Positions 11,095 to 25,549 of a stretch of 64,000 nt of DNA are shown piece after piece. Every line of letters starts with the position of its first letter. Within the stretch, counting starts at the first letter, position 1. The translations under genes were made by a program, and so were the position numbers. Origin of the DNA: Timema cristinae (taxonomy: Eukaryota; Arthropoda; Insecta; Phasmatodea; Timematidae); the NCBI GenBank assembly GCA_039000515.1, contig JBCFYV010000001.1, forward strand, positions 59,144,234-59,208,233, given 5' to 3'. Under the pieces are notes generated by a model. The model was not told the origin of the DNA. It did no database searches and saw only the letters and a program-made list of their open reading frames with translations.

Positions 11095-12500
11095 GAGTTC
11101 TCAAAAATGATGTTTAAATATTAAGTAGCATGACGAACAAACACTAGTTGGTCAGTCACATCATGCTCAATCAAACATGTGAACAAATTCCTTTCATTTT
11201 CATTTTCATGAAAAATGAATGGGTGAAATGATACATGAGAACTGGCCAAAGTGTCTCGTAAAAGTGTAAGATATTAAAACCATTTTGAACTAAAAACTTT
11301 ATATCTAGATATGACCATATCTCAGGATTTTTTTTATTTTGACTCTAGCCCTCGAATTAAAGGTAGTTTACTGATAAGTGATTTTTTTTGAATTCCATAT
11401 TTTTCGAAAATGACTTAAATGATTTTGATTAAAATAAATATATATGGACTAATTGGCTTCCCAAATAACACCATATATCTGTTTTTTCAGTAAAAATATC
11501 GTTGTGGTTTAGTTAACTGATGAGTGATTTTTTTTTTCAAAAACTTGGAAATTTTTAAAACTAGCTTTAACGATTTGGTTCGAATTCTATATCTAAGAGC
11601 CGACGGCCTAATAATTGTGTTTGGGGTAAAAATTTGTTTAAGGGTATTTTACTGATGATTTATTTTTCAATAATAGTTATTATGATAAATTTATGTGTGA
11701 TTGTATCATATCGTTTATTAATCAAGTACTTACTGTATTTGGTAGTTCTCAATGGGTTTGCAGATTTACTGTGGAAATTGAGGAAATTGATATAACGGGG
11801 CTTAGTAGCCCTCCATTACCACGCTAAATTGAGAGTTGACTTATGTTTTTCTAATATCTATTACAGTATGGTAGGGATGAGGATGGAAGTTTTTTAGAGG
11901 AAATGCACCTGAATGAGCGAGGAAAATCACATGTTAATTTCATTATTGTAAATTATTATTCACGATTTGTGTGGGATACTTAGTCTATACAGTAAATATA
12001 CAATATATAATAAGATTGGTTAAAATATTTTTTAATTCAAGTAAAACATTCTTCTATTTTTTAAATATATATACAACATTTAAACTAAAAATTATATTTT
12101 TGGGACTTCCGCTTTTTTTTTCTTTCATTCCGTTTAGGGTATACAGCAAATATAACCATTTTTTTCTTCTAGAAAATTTATGTCATTCATTTCTTATCCT
12201 TTTTCCAAATAATTCTTAAACATATGTTTATCTTGCACAATTAAACATGCCTATAATGATAAATTACCACTCTTCATTTCTAAAACTTTCTTTAAAACAA
12301 AATTTAATGCCTCTATATTTATAATATCTATTAAGTGTTTGGAAAAATGCAAATTTCCTTTGGAAAAAACAGGGAATTTTGTAATAAGAAAATAGTGGCA
12401 ACCCTGCATATAATAGGAATTAACACAATATTGCTCTTACAAAGAAAAGAACATATTTCACACTCTCCGTTGCTAACATTGGACAAAGAGGCAGGGCAGG
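11095..12500 (+). repeat. ~1.4-kb interspersed non-coding repeat, copy 1
   Basis: From AAGAGTTCTCAAAAATG to AACATTGGACAAAGAGG this interval matches, in reverse orientation, 36945-38215. Shared landmarks include TTCATTTTCATTTTCATG, TGGTGTTATCTGGGAAGC-like sequence and CAGGTGCATTTCC-like sequence. A SINE B body fragment (about 11870-11930) lies inside both copies and so predates their spread. Neither copy encodes a recognisable protein; probably a non-autonomous transposon or TE interior. Confidence 0.75.
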
Positions 12501-12576
12501 TCCAAGTGAACATTTAAAGTTCATTTATTCTGTGCCATTGCTCTTATTAAAGTTAATAACAAACTTTTATACTCAC

Positions 12577-12624
12577 AGCAGTTATATAACATTTTCTCGC
12601 AGCAGTTATATAACATTTTCTCGC
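12577..12624. repeat. 24-bp perfect tandem duplication
   Basis: Two identical adjacent units beginning AGCAGTTATATAAC and ending TTTTCTCGC, just upstream of the first coding exon of the 13195-33239 gene. Confidence 0.9.
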
Positions 12625-13194
12625 AGCTCCAGCTTTAAAATTAAATCTGGCTGATCCACCAGCGGTTTGGGTATTTTTGCTTACATTCAATTATTTTCCT
12701 TGGTCTATTGGAATGCACCCAAATGTATATGTTTGTACGGAAAAATATCCATCCTTAAAATGTTGGTAAACATCAGGGTGGTAATATTTCATGGATGAAA
12801 TGTTTGCATAGTTAACAGGCAGATAGACACCTAATGTAATTTATTTTGTCTTATACAAAACAAAGAAACATTGAACGGATGCCATACAAAATGTAATAGT
12901 TAGTTTTCCTCTGTTTCTGCACTCAGAAAAGCTAGCAGTACATAATTTAATCATATCCATAATCCATATATGACATCCAAAAGGATGAACCATTCTTGTG
13001 GTGGAGCGAAAGGGAGTGTTTATCTCCTATTCTTACTTTGTCATGTGGGAATTCCATTTGGGGAGGGGGATTCAAGTCTTATATTTGAATAAAGGTGAAT
13101 ACTTATATAAAGGCTATTTGTCAAAAAGTTCTAACTCTAAATTAGGTGTGAACGCATTGTAATATTATTACTTTTGTTGGTGTTCATGTAGGTA

Positions 13195-16100
13195 ATGAAG
13201 ATGACAGAGCTGCCATTGTTGAAACCATGGCCTCCAACTTCTTTAAATGAGCTTATCAATATATTTGAAAGTTATTGCAAAGACAATGGAATATTGAGTT
13301 GTACCTGGGATATGTTCAAGTGAGTAATAATGTACAACCAATATCTACATTTATCAACCTTATGGTGCCTTGTTAGAATAGCCTCATAATTATGTTGGGG
13401 AAATAGTATTCTAAGTTTCATTTACAGTTTGGACCAGTTTTAATGAATTAATTATTTTATCAATATCTAGTATTTAAAAAATTGTATTTTAAATAACATT
13501 ACTCAACACAATATTTAGAACAAATAAATTTAATATGGAATTTTATTAAGTGTAATATGCTGTACAAGAATAAGATCTGAACTTGTCAGGATATTTCTAC
13601 TGTGAAAGGTAGCAAAATGAGTTTAAATTTACAAAAAATTACTTTAAAACATGAACAAAAATATTAAGGATGCACACAACTAAATTTAACTTGAACTTGA
13701 CAAAAGTAAACAAAATAAGTGCACTGCGCATACTTTCTCTCTCCTTATCTAAAAATGAAGATATTTATGTGAAACTTGTAAGATTTGTGAAACGAAATAA
13801 TATGCATTGTTCCAAAAACATGACAAAAAAATCACATTCCACCAAAGAGCATAAATGAAAGAAACACTTTTTATTTTAATAGTACTACAACTTTATAATG
13901 ATAATTTATTTTGTATCTCAAATAGTTGCATGAATACGAGCAAAGTTGGACATTCCATTTACATGAGAAAGTAAGAATTGATTTTAAGGTTAGCCAGCTA
14001 ATGCCAAAAACTCTAGAGAACCTTATAAAAACCCTAGATACCAAGTTTTAGACCTATTAGTAAAATATTTTTGTCTTGTGGTTGAAATACAGTCACACAA
14101 ACAGACAGCACTTTTTCAGTTTCAGAGGGTCATGAAACGTCAACATTATCAAAATCTCAAGTTTGATTGTTTTGATGATCACAATAATTATCTTTATTAA
14201 GAGTTTATTGAAAGTATAAATAGACATATTATGAAAAAACTTTTTTAAAAACTAAACTCTTGCATTCTGTTAATGATAACATTGATTTTCAAATATCTGC
14301 TTTATAAGTAATATATATCCTCTCCCAACGCAACCCTTTTCTACCTCAATTGCAATGTCTCACAGGAATGTGTATTTCCTACCATACATAGAGGATAAAA
14401 AATTCATTAACCACACTATCTTCTTATTCTGACAACGATGTGTTGAAAAATTATATGTTTGAATATTCATGCATTTATAAAATATTGATAGTATTATAAA
14501 ATATACTTATACAATATAAATCCCTAAAAATGACTCAAATGGATTAAAAATTAGGCAAACCAAATATGACAAAGAATGCCTATAAAAAAAAGTTTCTACA
14601 GCCAGCTGATCATGGACAGAATGTATGTGCACACAAGCATTATCTGTAATGTACTAAAAAAAAATGACATATATCAAAATCTGGCCCTGTTAATTACACG
14701 TTTTGCTTAAAGTTGCATCATGACGAAATACAAGTTTGGGTTCAACAATTGTGCACATAAATGTAGGAATATCTGCGGGGAAATCTCACTAAAAACAGCT
14801 TATGATATCCTTTAAGTGACTTAGATAAGCGTAGGCTCCACACAAAACTTTCATCAGATGCAACATAAAACTGAAAGGCGACTTAGAGGCAAGGAAACAG
14901 ACAATTTTCTATGCACTCACAATAATACTACATGAATAAATAAACATCTTTGACGACTGCTACTTTTGCTTAAAAATGAAACTGATTTTTCTTCAAAAAA
15001 TTAGAAAGCAATATTATATATCCCATACTTGAATCAGCCAGGAGATTGGCACATTAGAACCTCATTAATTGGAACCAAAGCTTGTTTAAAGTTGTGGAAA
15101 TTCTGACAGAGAGACAGTTTATTTTCACAAATCTTAAACTACATTTGAATTACTTTTATCAAATTTGCATTCATTTACAGAAAAACACATTGTGTTAACT
15201 ATAACATGTAAATGTTTTGCTTTCTCTATTATCAGTTTCTTACAATATATTTAATTTGGCGCTTGTTTTTCAAAGTGTTTACTGAAAATTGTGTTTGGAC
15301 TATCAAAGTTTGGTCTAACGGAGTTTTACTTTACTTCATAAAGTCTACATCTGCTCCTACTACTTGGCAAGTGCTTAATGAAGGCAATGATAAATATGTC
15401 TCTCTTAAATTTGAATAAAGGAAACATACAAAAATATATCTCGCGTTTTTAATTTCATTAAAAGGAAAATAACTGGCATGTCTGTCATCATCTTAAGGCT
15501 GAGCCTACCTATAAATGTATGGTTCAAAACAAACATATCTGAGCATCTTTCATCATTTTTAAAGAATTTTCAAACCAGGCATAAGAAATCAATGAAATCA
15601 TTTTGTTAAATTCTCCCTATTTCAATGCATTTTAAATTGGAAAACAAAAATTATTTATGGATTTATTTATTTATTTATTTAGGAAATTAATATAACTTTT
15701 TTGTTTATAGCTGGACATTTAATTAATAATTCATTCTTATTTTGAATGTATTTTTAGATTTGGGCCAAGTTTAATCAATAAAACAAGATTGAACTTTATA
15801 CCGACTCGACTCCTAACAAATGATAGTATCTAGAACCTCGTTCAAGGTATTGAAATGGAAAAAGAACACTGGGAAGACTCGGACACAAATGGGAGGATAG
15901 CATTTGAATAGACCTGAGAGAGATAAGGTGTAATGAGATTGACTTGATAGAATTAGCTCAAGATAGAGATAGGTGGCATACTTTTGTGAGTACGGTAATG
16001 AACTTAAGTTCCTAATGCCAAAGAGTGAGTGAGTAAGTGTAACAACTCTCAAGTAGACACTTTAGTAAAAAAAATAGATGGTTTTAAATACAACTACTCC

Positions 16101-19100
16101 TTCTATAAATATTTTACTAGATTATAGGTACTGTTAGTGTGATCCACTCTGATGATTTCAATTACATTTTTTATCCATACATCATTTACCATAACAAACA
16201 AAATGAGGATTTTTATTTTTCAACTAAAATTAATTTGAGGCAGAAATTTGCAATTTTTATATTTCCGCAACTATTTGAGATACGAAATAACTTTGTAAAG
16301 ATGTAGCATATGATTATTAAATATAAACATTTTTTATTAGAAATATATTTTTATAAAACCAATAGTTTCTGAGCTTTAAGCAAACATACGATACATCAAT
16401 TTTTTTATGAAGTATTTTGAAATATAAAATTGATCTTGGAGGACAGTGGTGCTTCTCTACTCAATGTTTTTGTAACATTGTATATTATTTCATTTATATT
16501 CTTTGGTGGGGTGTTTCCGCAACAATTTATATTATTATGTTTTACATATTTTAAGAGTTTTTTTAGTAGATATCTCTATTTTAAGTTTAAAGAGAGATAA
16601 GGTATATGTGGTGCATCATACTATTTATTTTATTTTGAGAAACTGCAGCAATTATTGGCTAGGAAGCCAATTTCTAATAACAGCAGTTTGCTATATTGAT
16701 TAAAGAATTGCATTGATATCCTAACTGGAACATCATATGGAAGAAAGCAACGCTATACAATTTAGTATGAATACTTATAATTATGTAAATGAGCTCTGTC
16801 TCTATTATAATCTAATATATTGAAAAATGACACCTGAATACAAGAATCGAGCCCAGGACCTTTGGCTTAGCGTGCCAATGCTCCACCATTGAACTATCCA
16901 GAGATCATCTCATGATCAAGATGATTCTTCACTCATATTTTAAGGCAGAGTCTGTGATGGATGTGTGGACATCATTAGTTACTAAGGGCCATCATTGTTA
17001 TCACTCGTTTGTGGCTTTATGCTGCCAAATACGAAGGAGGGCCCCAAAATAAACCGGCTTGTAAGGGCATGGCCGTTCCTAGGCATAGTAGAGAGTTCTA
17101 CCGCTAGGTGGGTCTACTAGAGACCTTCCCAAATCAGTTGCTCAAGCGGCGTCTGCGTAGAAGATTAAGTTTGATTGTAGTGTTGTTTTTCTCAGCTGTT
17201 CTTGTTTGCTGCTTACGAAATCGTTATGGCAGATTTAAAGTAACAAAGAGTGTGTTTGAAATTTTGCTTCCTGCTTCGGCAATGGGTGCTTACCAAATGC
17301 TTCAACAGGCTTTCAAGAAGAATGCTATGAACCGCACACAAGTTTTCGAATGGTTTGGGTGCTTTAAACGTGGCGAGATGAGTGATGAAGATCATGCTTG
17401 TTCTGGGCACCCTTCATCATCTTGAAATGACAAAAACATTGAAAAAATCCTTCAAAAAATCAACGAGGATTGTCGTTTCACGATCGATGAAATTCCAGAA
17501 CAGACAGAGTGAGTTGGAGCTTGTGCCAGTGGATTTTGACTGAGGATTTGCAAATGAGACGTGTTGCCACTAAGTTTGTAAGCCTGCTCGCATAGGATCA
17601 AAAAACCATTCATCTGAATTTGAGCCAGGACTTGAAAAATCAGATTGAAAGTGACCCAAACATTTTGGCCAAGGTCATTACAGGTGATGAGAGTTGGTGT
17701 TACGGATATGACCCCGAAACCAAGCAAGGGTCTAGCAAGTGGAAGACCCCCAACACCCTCCGACCCAAAAAATGTAAGACAAGTGAGGTTGAATGTTAAG
17801 ACAATGATCATTGTTTTTTTCAATATTTGTGGGATTATGCACTAGGAATTTGTCTCCCCTGGTCAGACTGTTAATCAGCACTTTTATCTTGAAGTTTTAA
17901 GACGTTTGAGGGAAGATGTGTGAAGGAAGCCACCGGAACTCTGGTGATCAGGTGATTGGTTCCTTCACCATGACAACGCTCCCGCACACATGGCCTTGTC
18001 TGTGAGCCAGTATTTGGGCTCTCAGGGGTGGGCTATCATTCCCCACCTTCTGTATTCACCAGACCTAGCCTCGTGTGACTTATTTCTGTTCCCGGGAGTG
18101 AAAAAGATTTAAAAGGAGAGCGTTTTGATGATGTGGAGGCTGTAAAAACAGCTTCGCAGAGGGCACTGGACGATATCAAAGTTGAATAATTTCAGAGGTT
18201 CTTCAAACAGTGGGAAAAAAGACTGGACAAGTGCATCGCATCTAATGGAGAGTACTTTGAAGGAGACTGAAATAATTTGGTAAAAAAATTTAATTAATTA
18301 ATTTCTTAGAGCTAAAGTCCGGTTTCTTTTGGGTACAATGTATGTTCCAAGCGAATCAATATGGACGAAATATAAAACTACTTTCTCTCAGAGAAAGTTA
18401 TTTTTACATACTTGTTCAGACTAAGAGTGAGATTGTTAACTTCACACCAGTCTGTATATTGTCTAAGTCAGATTGTAAAAATGAACAATCATTTAATGAG
18501 TCAATTGAACCGTAAATTTTCAAGTCACCAGCATAGAGTAGACATTTTGAACCAAATGGAACCCCTCGGGCGCTCCAGAAGTGATTGTAAGAGTGACAAA
18601 TTGAAAACCACTCACTGTTATACATTTTGTTTTCTACTATTTAAGTAACTTTTTAACGAATTTCGAGATTTCTACAAATGCCCAATTGTTTGAAGTTTTT
18701 TTTATTGTTCCAGTTACTTCTACATGGCAGTGACTGGCTTCTTTGGTGATAAGACTCCAGAAGAAGGCTCGACACGGTGGTTTGAGTTCATCAGGAGCAT
18801 TCCGTGGCTGCCTATAGTGCAGGTGTGTTACTGCACGGCATTTTACTCCATAAGGCTGTGCAAAGCATTAAAATATTTCTTCCATAATGATTCACATTCA
18901 ATTTGAGTTCATTATAGGTTTTGTCAGCCATTTAAAGCTTAGATAATAATCAAATTAATCATAAATCTATTAGGGATGTACAGGAATCAACTCAAAATAA
19001 AGAATATCCCATTCTTGGTATGAGTATCAAGACAAATTTACTTAATTCTGTTGGGAAAATTAGGATTTTTTTTACTTCGCAATGATCAATTAACTTAAAT

Positions 19101-22100
19101 GCAATTAGTGCAAAGCTCAAAACATCAGTTCCACATTTCATCCTACTGACAAAATACTTAATGTTTTTATCTATATTCTTTGGTAACCAGACGATGATTA
19201 AACCTTCATAATGATAATTAAACTTAGGCGGTCATAGAATAGAGCAGAACCAACAAAACAAACTTAAAACAGGAATCTCTTATCTTTGGGAAAACTTTCT
19301 TTTTAGATATATTGTATTATAAACAAAATTTATTTTTTGTATCAAATATATAAAAATTATTTCAGGGGTAGTTTTATTTATTATTATTCTTATGCATTGG
19401 TAACTAAAAACTGGCCCATAATAGATGTTTTGTCTATATGTGTATGTGCACATTTTAAAATTTGACACAATAATACATTGTTTTTATAAGAGGATTTTGT
19501 TGTTGCCAAAACTTAAAAGTTAAGGTACATAAAATATATATTTAGTTTAAAAACAAGTAATCTACATGAGACTGGTTGGTAGTTAATGATGTCACATACA
19601 TAAGTTCAGGGTGTCTTACCATCCAGGAAAATCAGGGAAAACGGGAATTAGCCAGGAATTTGAAGTGATCGGGAAAAAACGGGAATAAGTCGAGAATATG
19701 GTAAATCACAATAAAAATCTGTGAAAATGATATTTTACTCAAAATATGAAATACAATAATCATTAAATCAGTAAATTGTCATTTTTTTTTTGTTTGTAGC
19801 TGTGTAATATATTTTTTAATTCCTAGTAAACAATTTTAATACAAATTTTAAAACTTCTTCTTATTCATAAAAAAGATTAATAGAAAAACGAGAGGGAGGC
19901 GAGATAGAAGGATGTGACATACTTTTTTAGTCGGGAATTTTAGGAAATGATCAGGGGAAATCAGAAAGGTCGGGGATTTCATTGGTCAAGTTGAGTAGAC
20001 ACCATGTAAGTATTACTGGTTTTAGTGGAGATTACTGATTAGGGATAGAATCTTCTAATTATTTTCAAATCCTTAAGAATAATTGCGAGTGAGGGATTCA
20101 AGACATTTTAAAATAAAAGATTGGAAAAATATATTTAGCCTAATATTTTTTCAAATTTTTATTTAATAGTAGTTATAGAGCCTTTATAGTGGTTATTGGT
20201 GCTTCACCCCAACACAATTTTGGGACAAACATAACCAGACCCAGGCTATTCATCTACTTTATAATTAAATTGATGAAGCTAATAATCAATGCATTATAAC
20301 AAAAATTGTTAAATATCTGCTATTTCAATCTTTTTTAAAGATTTTTAAATTAATTTAAATTAATTTTAAATTAATTGAATACAAATACGAGATTATTAAG
20401 TAAACTGAAGATTTTGAATCATAAAATAGTGGATTCGACTCATAATTTACGGAGATAATGTGGTCTTAGATTAGTTTCTGTGAGTAAATGGAGTCAGAAA
20501 CCAATAACCAAAGTAAAAGTAAAACCAGTAAATTTGGAACAACCAACATTAATTAGAAAATTATTAAAACGTTTTAAAGAATGTTTGAAAAGCTATTTCC
20601 AAATTAATTTTAAAACTATACAAGATGAGGTGTTCTTTTATAAATAAACTAATAGTAGCTTAGTAGATATAGATAACACACAAAGGTATTTATTTTATAA
20701 CTTATCACTTTTGAGAGAGAAAATGAGAGTCCTTGGATCTTGTGTTTGCATTTTTAACAATAATTTGTGTATTTTTACTAAACTTTAACTTCATGTCTGC
20801 AGACACTGGTACAGGAGAAGCTGCAGGTACTTGAGTGCAGTGACCCTGAGTCTAGTGGGTCTCCCTTCATAGCCGTTGTTACTCGCAACAACTACAACAC
20901 TTTCTGCAACACATTCTGGTGGCTCTCAACGAACGAGATGATCACACCAACACCCCACGGTGAATAACAATGACAAACGATTAAACAAGTAGCGATTATA
21001 AATAAGGGTCAGAAAGCTCAAGTTTTTTAGATTGCTGATGAGGGGGAGATTGGGCTTTTAATGCCAGTACTGTCTACACCCATGGCAATTGATAGTGATT
21101 AATATAATTATGAATATTGGGACAAACTTTGGACTGGGGGAAAGTAGCTTAGCCGAACAATGAACCTCCTTTCAACCCAAACAAGCCTAACATATACAGT
21201 ACTGTACAAACATTACTGAATTGGAAAACTTACAAACACAGCACTTGTAAAAACACCACAGCACGACTGTTCCACTCGAGTTACACAAACAAACTAAGAG
21301 GTTATACATTGAATGACCTTGGAATGTGATGACTGGCACCAACAATTGTGTACACCTGCATGTGTCGAGTTTCTGAGAGACTACTATAATATAAACATTT
21401 TGAGTGTCCTCCCCCTCCCCCAAGATTACAGAATATAAATTTATTGTCCACACCAATAATTGCCACCGAATCTGAATTTTTTTGGCCCTTTTCCCAACTA
21501 TTAAAATATATTTTGGCATCTACTACTACATTTAACTTAATTCAATTTAAACTATCAAATTACTTAAATTATCTTATTAGAATGAATGGGAAAGCTAAGT
21601 TTAGACTAAAATTATAAATCTCTAAAAGATATATAATCCTAAATTGGAAAATTATTATTTCCTAGCCAAAAATTTCCCCAAGTCAAAAAGGCATTCCTGC
21701 ACAGGATTTATAGAAAACATGTTGAGTTAAGCGTTGAATAATTAATGTGTTTCAGTATGCATTCTACATTCAATTTTACTTTCTCGCACAACTGTCGAAA
21801 AAATCAAATTTGTCGGCTTTTCTTAACCATCTGACCCCAAAAAAGTGTTTTTGGCATTACTGTGTATCTGCTACTGGGACTAGAGATGGCGAAACCAGTT
21901 TACAGATCAGGCTAAATCTTGATGGTTAAGTTTTCCCAGAGGATTTTTTTTAATTATCTGTTTAACCTTAAAATTAAGGGCAGTTTTCTTATGGATCAAA
22001 CAAAACAAAACAAAAATCTCAAAACTGGCTCTAACAATTTTGATTAAAATTCAATTCTAGGTACAGTTTAACATTTAAAAAAATGGTGAATCTCATTTTC

Positions 22101-25100
22101 CTATGAAAATTATCTAGTGGTGCTTTACATAAGCAAAAATTTCAAATTTTGATCATAACCCTCCAACTCTTGAGATACTAAATAGTTTATTGTTGCAAAG
22201 TTGTAGCACTTTTAAAAATAAACAGCTTTTTTTGAAATATAAAACTAGTAGTTTCCCAACTACAAACAAATATATAATTTAAATGAAGATTGGGAAATGG
22301 GATAGTAGATTGTTATGCTCTTTGTTGAACTGAGATGAACCTCTTTTCCTCTATGTGTTTATCTAACAATGTATATTATTTAATTCACACTCTGGTAGAA
22401 TGTGATGTTCGTTTATCCACTACATCTCTACAACAGTAATTGGTTTTACATTTCTTACGAGCTTTAAGTAAAGATCTCACATTTTAAGGTATAGGAGCGA
22501 GAACACCTACGCTGTGCAGTGTACTATTTATTCTTTTGTTAACACTTGTGTATTTAATTTTTGCAGTGAATAAAGAAAACATCTTGCACTACACAAACAC
22601 TCAACTGAAACGCCGACCCTACATTGAGGATATGTCGAAGATAACTCAGACCAAGAAGAAAGTTTCCTGTGCTGATGTTACCGAACTTATGAAAAGATTA
22701 GAGGACAACCTTAATGAAGTCAAGTGTATGAAAGAGAAGCTGGCCAGTCATACCCTGTAAGTAACATATAACTTTTTCCTTGCTCATATAATGTAAGACA
22801 CATATTTGAGTCACATACAATATCTTCCTTACCCACACCTTGTGATTCACATGGAATATCTTCCTTACCCACACCTTGTGATTCACATGGAATATCTTCC
22901 TTACCCACACCTTGTGATTCACATGGAATATCTTCCTTACCTAAACCTTGTGATTCACATGGAATATCTTCCTTACCCACACCTTGTGATTCACATGGAA
23001 TATCTTCCTTACCCACACCTTGTGAGTCACATGAGATATCTTCCTTACCCACACCTTGTGAGTCACATGAGATATCTTCCTTACCCACACCTTGCGAGTC
23101 ACATGAGATATATTCCTTAACCACAACATACAGGTCATGTAGAATGTTTCCTACCCACTCATTTTATTTTGCATGGATAAGGACACCTACTGTTTGTGAA
23201 CATTGTTTTCACTAAACATGGTAGAAAGCCCATTAGAAAACATAATAACTGATTTCAAGTTTAAAGTAATATTCTTATGTATTTTAAGTTCTCTAAATTA
23301 AACAATAATTCAAAAATGAGGTGGCCCAATGGCTAGATAATTTTATAATAAAGGAAATTGATAAAACTAAAGAAAGAGGAAAAATAAACTACTAAGAATA
23401 AGAATAAATTTGATGAAGAAAGCCCACCTAGGGAAAGAGGAAAGATGTGGGAAGAATCCAATGCACAAAGGTGACATCTTCTTCCTTTCTTCTGTCTTCT
23501 ATAGTAGAAGTAGTCACACACACATTTTAAACACAAATATAATAATATTTCGGCATTGTTGCCTTTATCAAACACAAAGAAGAAGAGAGTACAAATAACA
23601 CAAACAATGGATTACTCCATCTTGAATTTTGAATTAAACTGCTAGAAACAAATTGTGCCAACTGTTTTTGGGAGTAGAAATAAATTCCTTGGTTGTGGTT
23701 AATATTTATAGAAAACTGATGATGATAATAATAATAGACAAGAGGAAAAAGAGAAAATAATAATAATAATGTTAAATTTGGAAAATAATATTATAGAAAT
23801 AAACTATCTTCTGTTGAGGCCTGGTGGTAATCTTGATTTGGTGATCCATTGGTGGGCCAGTTCCCACTGTCTAAGTTGAGAACTGTTGCACTGTTTGGGA
23901 AATGCTCTTAATATTTGGACGTCTTTCTAGATAATCTCAACAATTGCAGCCCCCTAAACTTCACCCACAATAAATCACATCATAGTCTTACCTTCCTTGA
24001 TGTGAATCTGTTCCTTGAAAATAACCAAATTCGTACCACTGTACATGTAAAACCCACCAATCACCAACAATACCTCCACTACCATAGCAGCCATCCTTCA
24101 TACACAAAAAGGTCTCTACCATTCAGCCTTGCCACACGAGCCAAACGGATATGTTCAGAACCCGACGATTTAACTGAATATTGCAAACAACTCTCCACAG
24201 TTTTCCAAAGTAGAGGTTACCCCAAGCCTCTAATAGACAACCAAATCTCCAGAGCACTCTCCAGGGATGACCACGACCCTCCAAAAAAAGTTGAGGACAT
24301 CCCTCTCACAACCCAATACCATCCTGGTCTACAACGTATCAACACCATCCTTAAATGTGGTTACAAATTCCTAACCAGTTCTACACAGACCCAAAACCTT
24401 CTTAGTTCACCCCCAAGAGTTACTTTCAAACGGCCACCCAATCTCCACAATATTCTAGTCCATCCCAAACTTCCTGACCCCAAGAGAATCCGAGAAGAAA
24501 AACCTACTACCAAAGGTTCACACCCCTGCGGTAGCACCCGTTGCAGCACATGTGGAATACACCTACCAGCTACATCCTTCAACAGCAAAGTAACCAAATT
24601 GGACTACAAAATCCCTGGTTATTACAATTGCAAAACCAATAACTTGATATATCAACTACAGTGCAAATCATGTGATGCAGAATATATAGGCCTCACTACA
24701 GGTTCTCTCAGACAGCGAATGAACAATCATCGCTTTGACACAAACCACAAAGATCCGGACAAGCCTGTACCCATCCATGCTAGTACCCACAACCAGGACT
24801 TTCAAACCTGCTACACCACCAAAATATTAAGAGCATTTCCCAAACAGTGCAACAGTTCTCAACTTAGACAGTGGGAACTGGCCCACCAATGGATCACCAA
24901 ATCAAGATTACCACCAGGCCTCAACAGAAGATAGTTTATTTCTATAATATTATTTTCCAAATTTAACATTATTATTATTATTTTCTCTTTTTTCTCTTGT
25001 CTATTATTATTATCATCATCAGTTTTCTATAAATATTAACCACAACCAAGGAATTTATTTCTACTCCCAAAAACAGTTGGCACAATTTGTTTCTAACAGT

Positions 25101-25501
25101 TTAATTCAAAATTCAAGATGGAGTAATCCATTGTTTGTGTTATTTGTACTCTCTTCTTCTTTGTGTTTGATAAAGGCAACAATGCCGAAATATTATTATA
25201 TTTGTGTTTAAAATGTGTGTGTGACTACTTCTACTATAGAAGACAGAAGAAAGGAAGAAGATGTCACCTTTGTGCATTGGATTCTTCCCACATCTTTCCT
25301 CTTTCCCTAGATGGGCTTTCTTCATCAAATTTATTCTTATTCTTAGTAGTTTATTTTTCCTCTTTCTTTAGTTTTATCAATTTCCTTTATTATAAAATTA
25401 AACAATAAGGTATTTAACTGGTAATATCAAAGTTTTCGAACAAATTCCCACATTTTTAAACAGAATTCGTGTTTTTTTTATTATTATTATTATTATTGTT
25501 G

Positions 25502-25549
<48 letters not shown>

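Larger units (their letters stand above)
13320..18713 (+). other. First intron of the unknown + strand gene
   Basis: GT at 13320 and TTCCAG at the 3' end. It contains a LINE 3' fragment, a SINE and a decayed mariner (listed separately). Segments near 13860-13930 and 16180-16330 share phrases about a TTTGAGATACGAAATAA-like motif with 22130-22230, suggesting an old interspersed repeat. Otherwise featureless AT-rich DNA. Confidence 0.7.
23339..25400 (+). mobile_element. 5'-truncated Penelope-like retroelement with long inverted arms
   Basis: The coding centre (23917-24934) is flanked by ~578-bp arms in inverted orientation (23339-23916 and 24822-25400). Penelope-like elements are known for complex terminal repeats and inverted partial copies, which fits. 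The right arm includes the 3' UTR with a (TTA)n tract. No flanking duplication is visible. It sits in the last intron of the 13195-33239 gene. Confidence 0.85.

Noticed and set aside
22720..23124. 134-codon reverse-strand frame coding for a 12-residue repeat protein
   Set aside because: Openness is explained by a minisatellite period divisible by three; it lies across an exon-intron border and has no splice or start context.
23410..23598. 62-aa frame seen twice (23410-23598 and 25140-25328) as a duplicated small gene
   Set aside because: It lies in the inverted arms of the Penelope-like element and is 3' UTR sequence.
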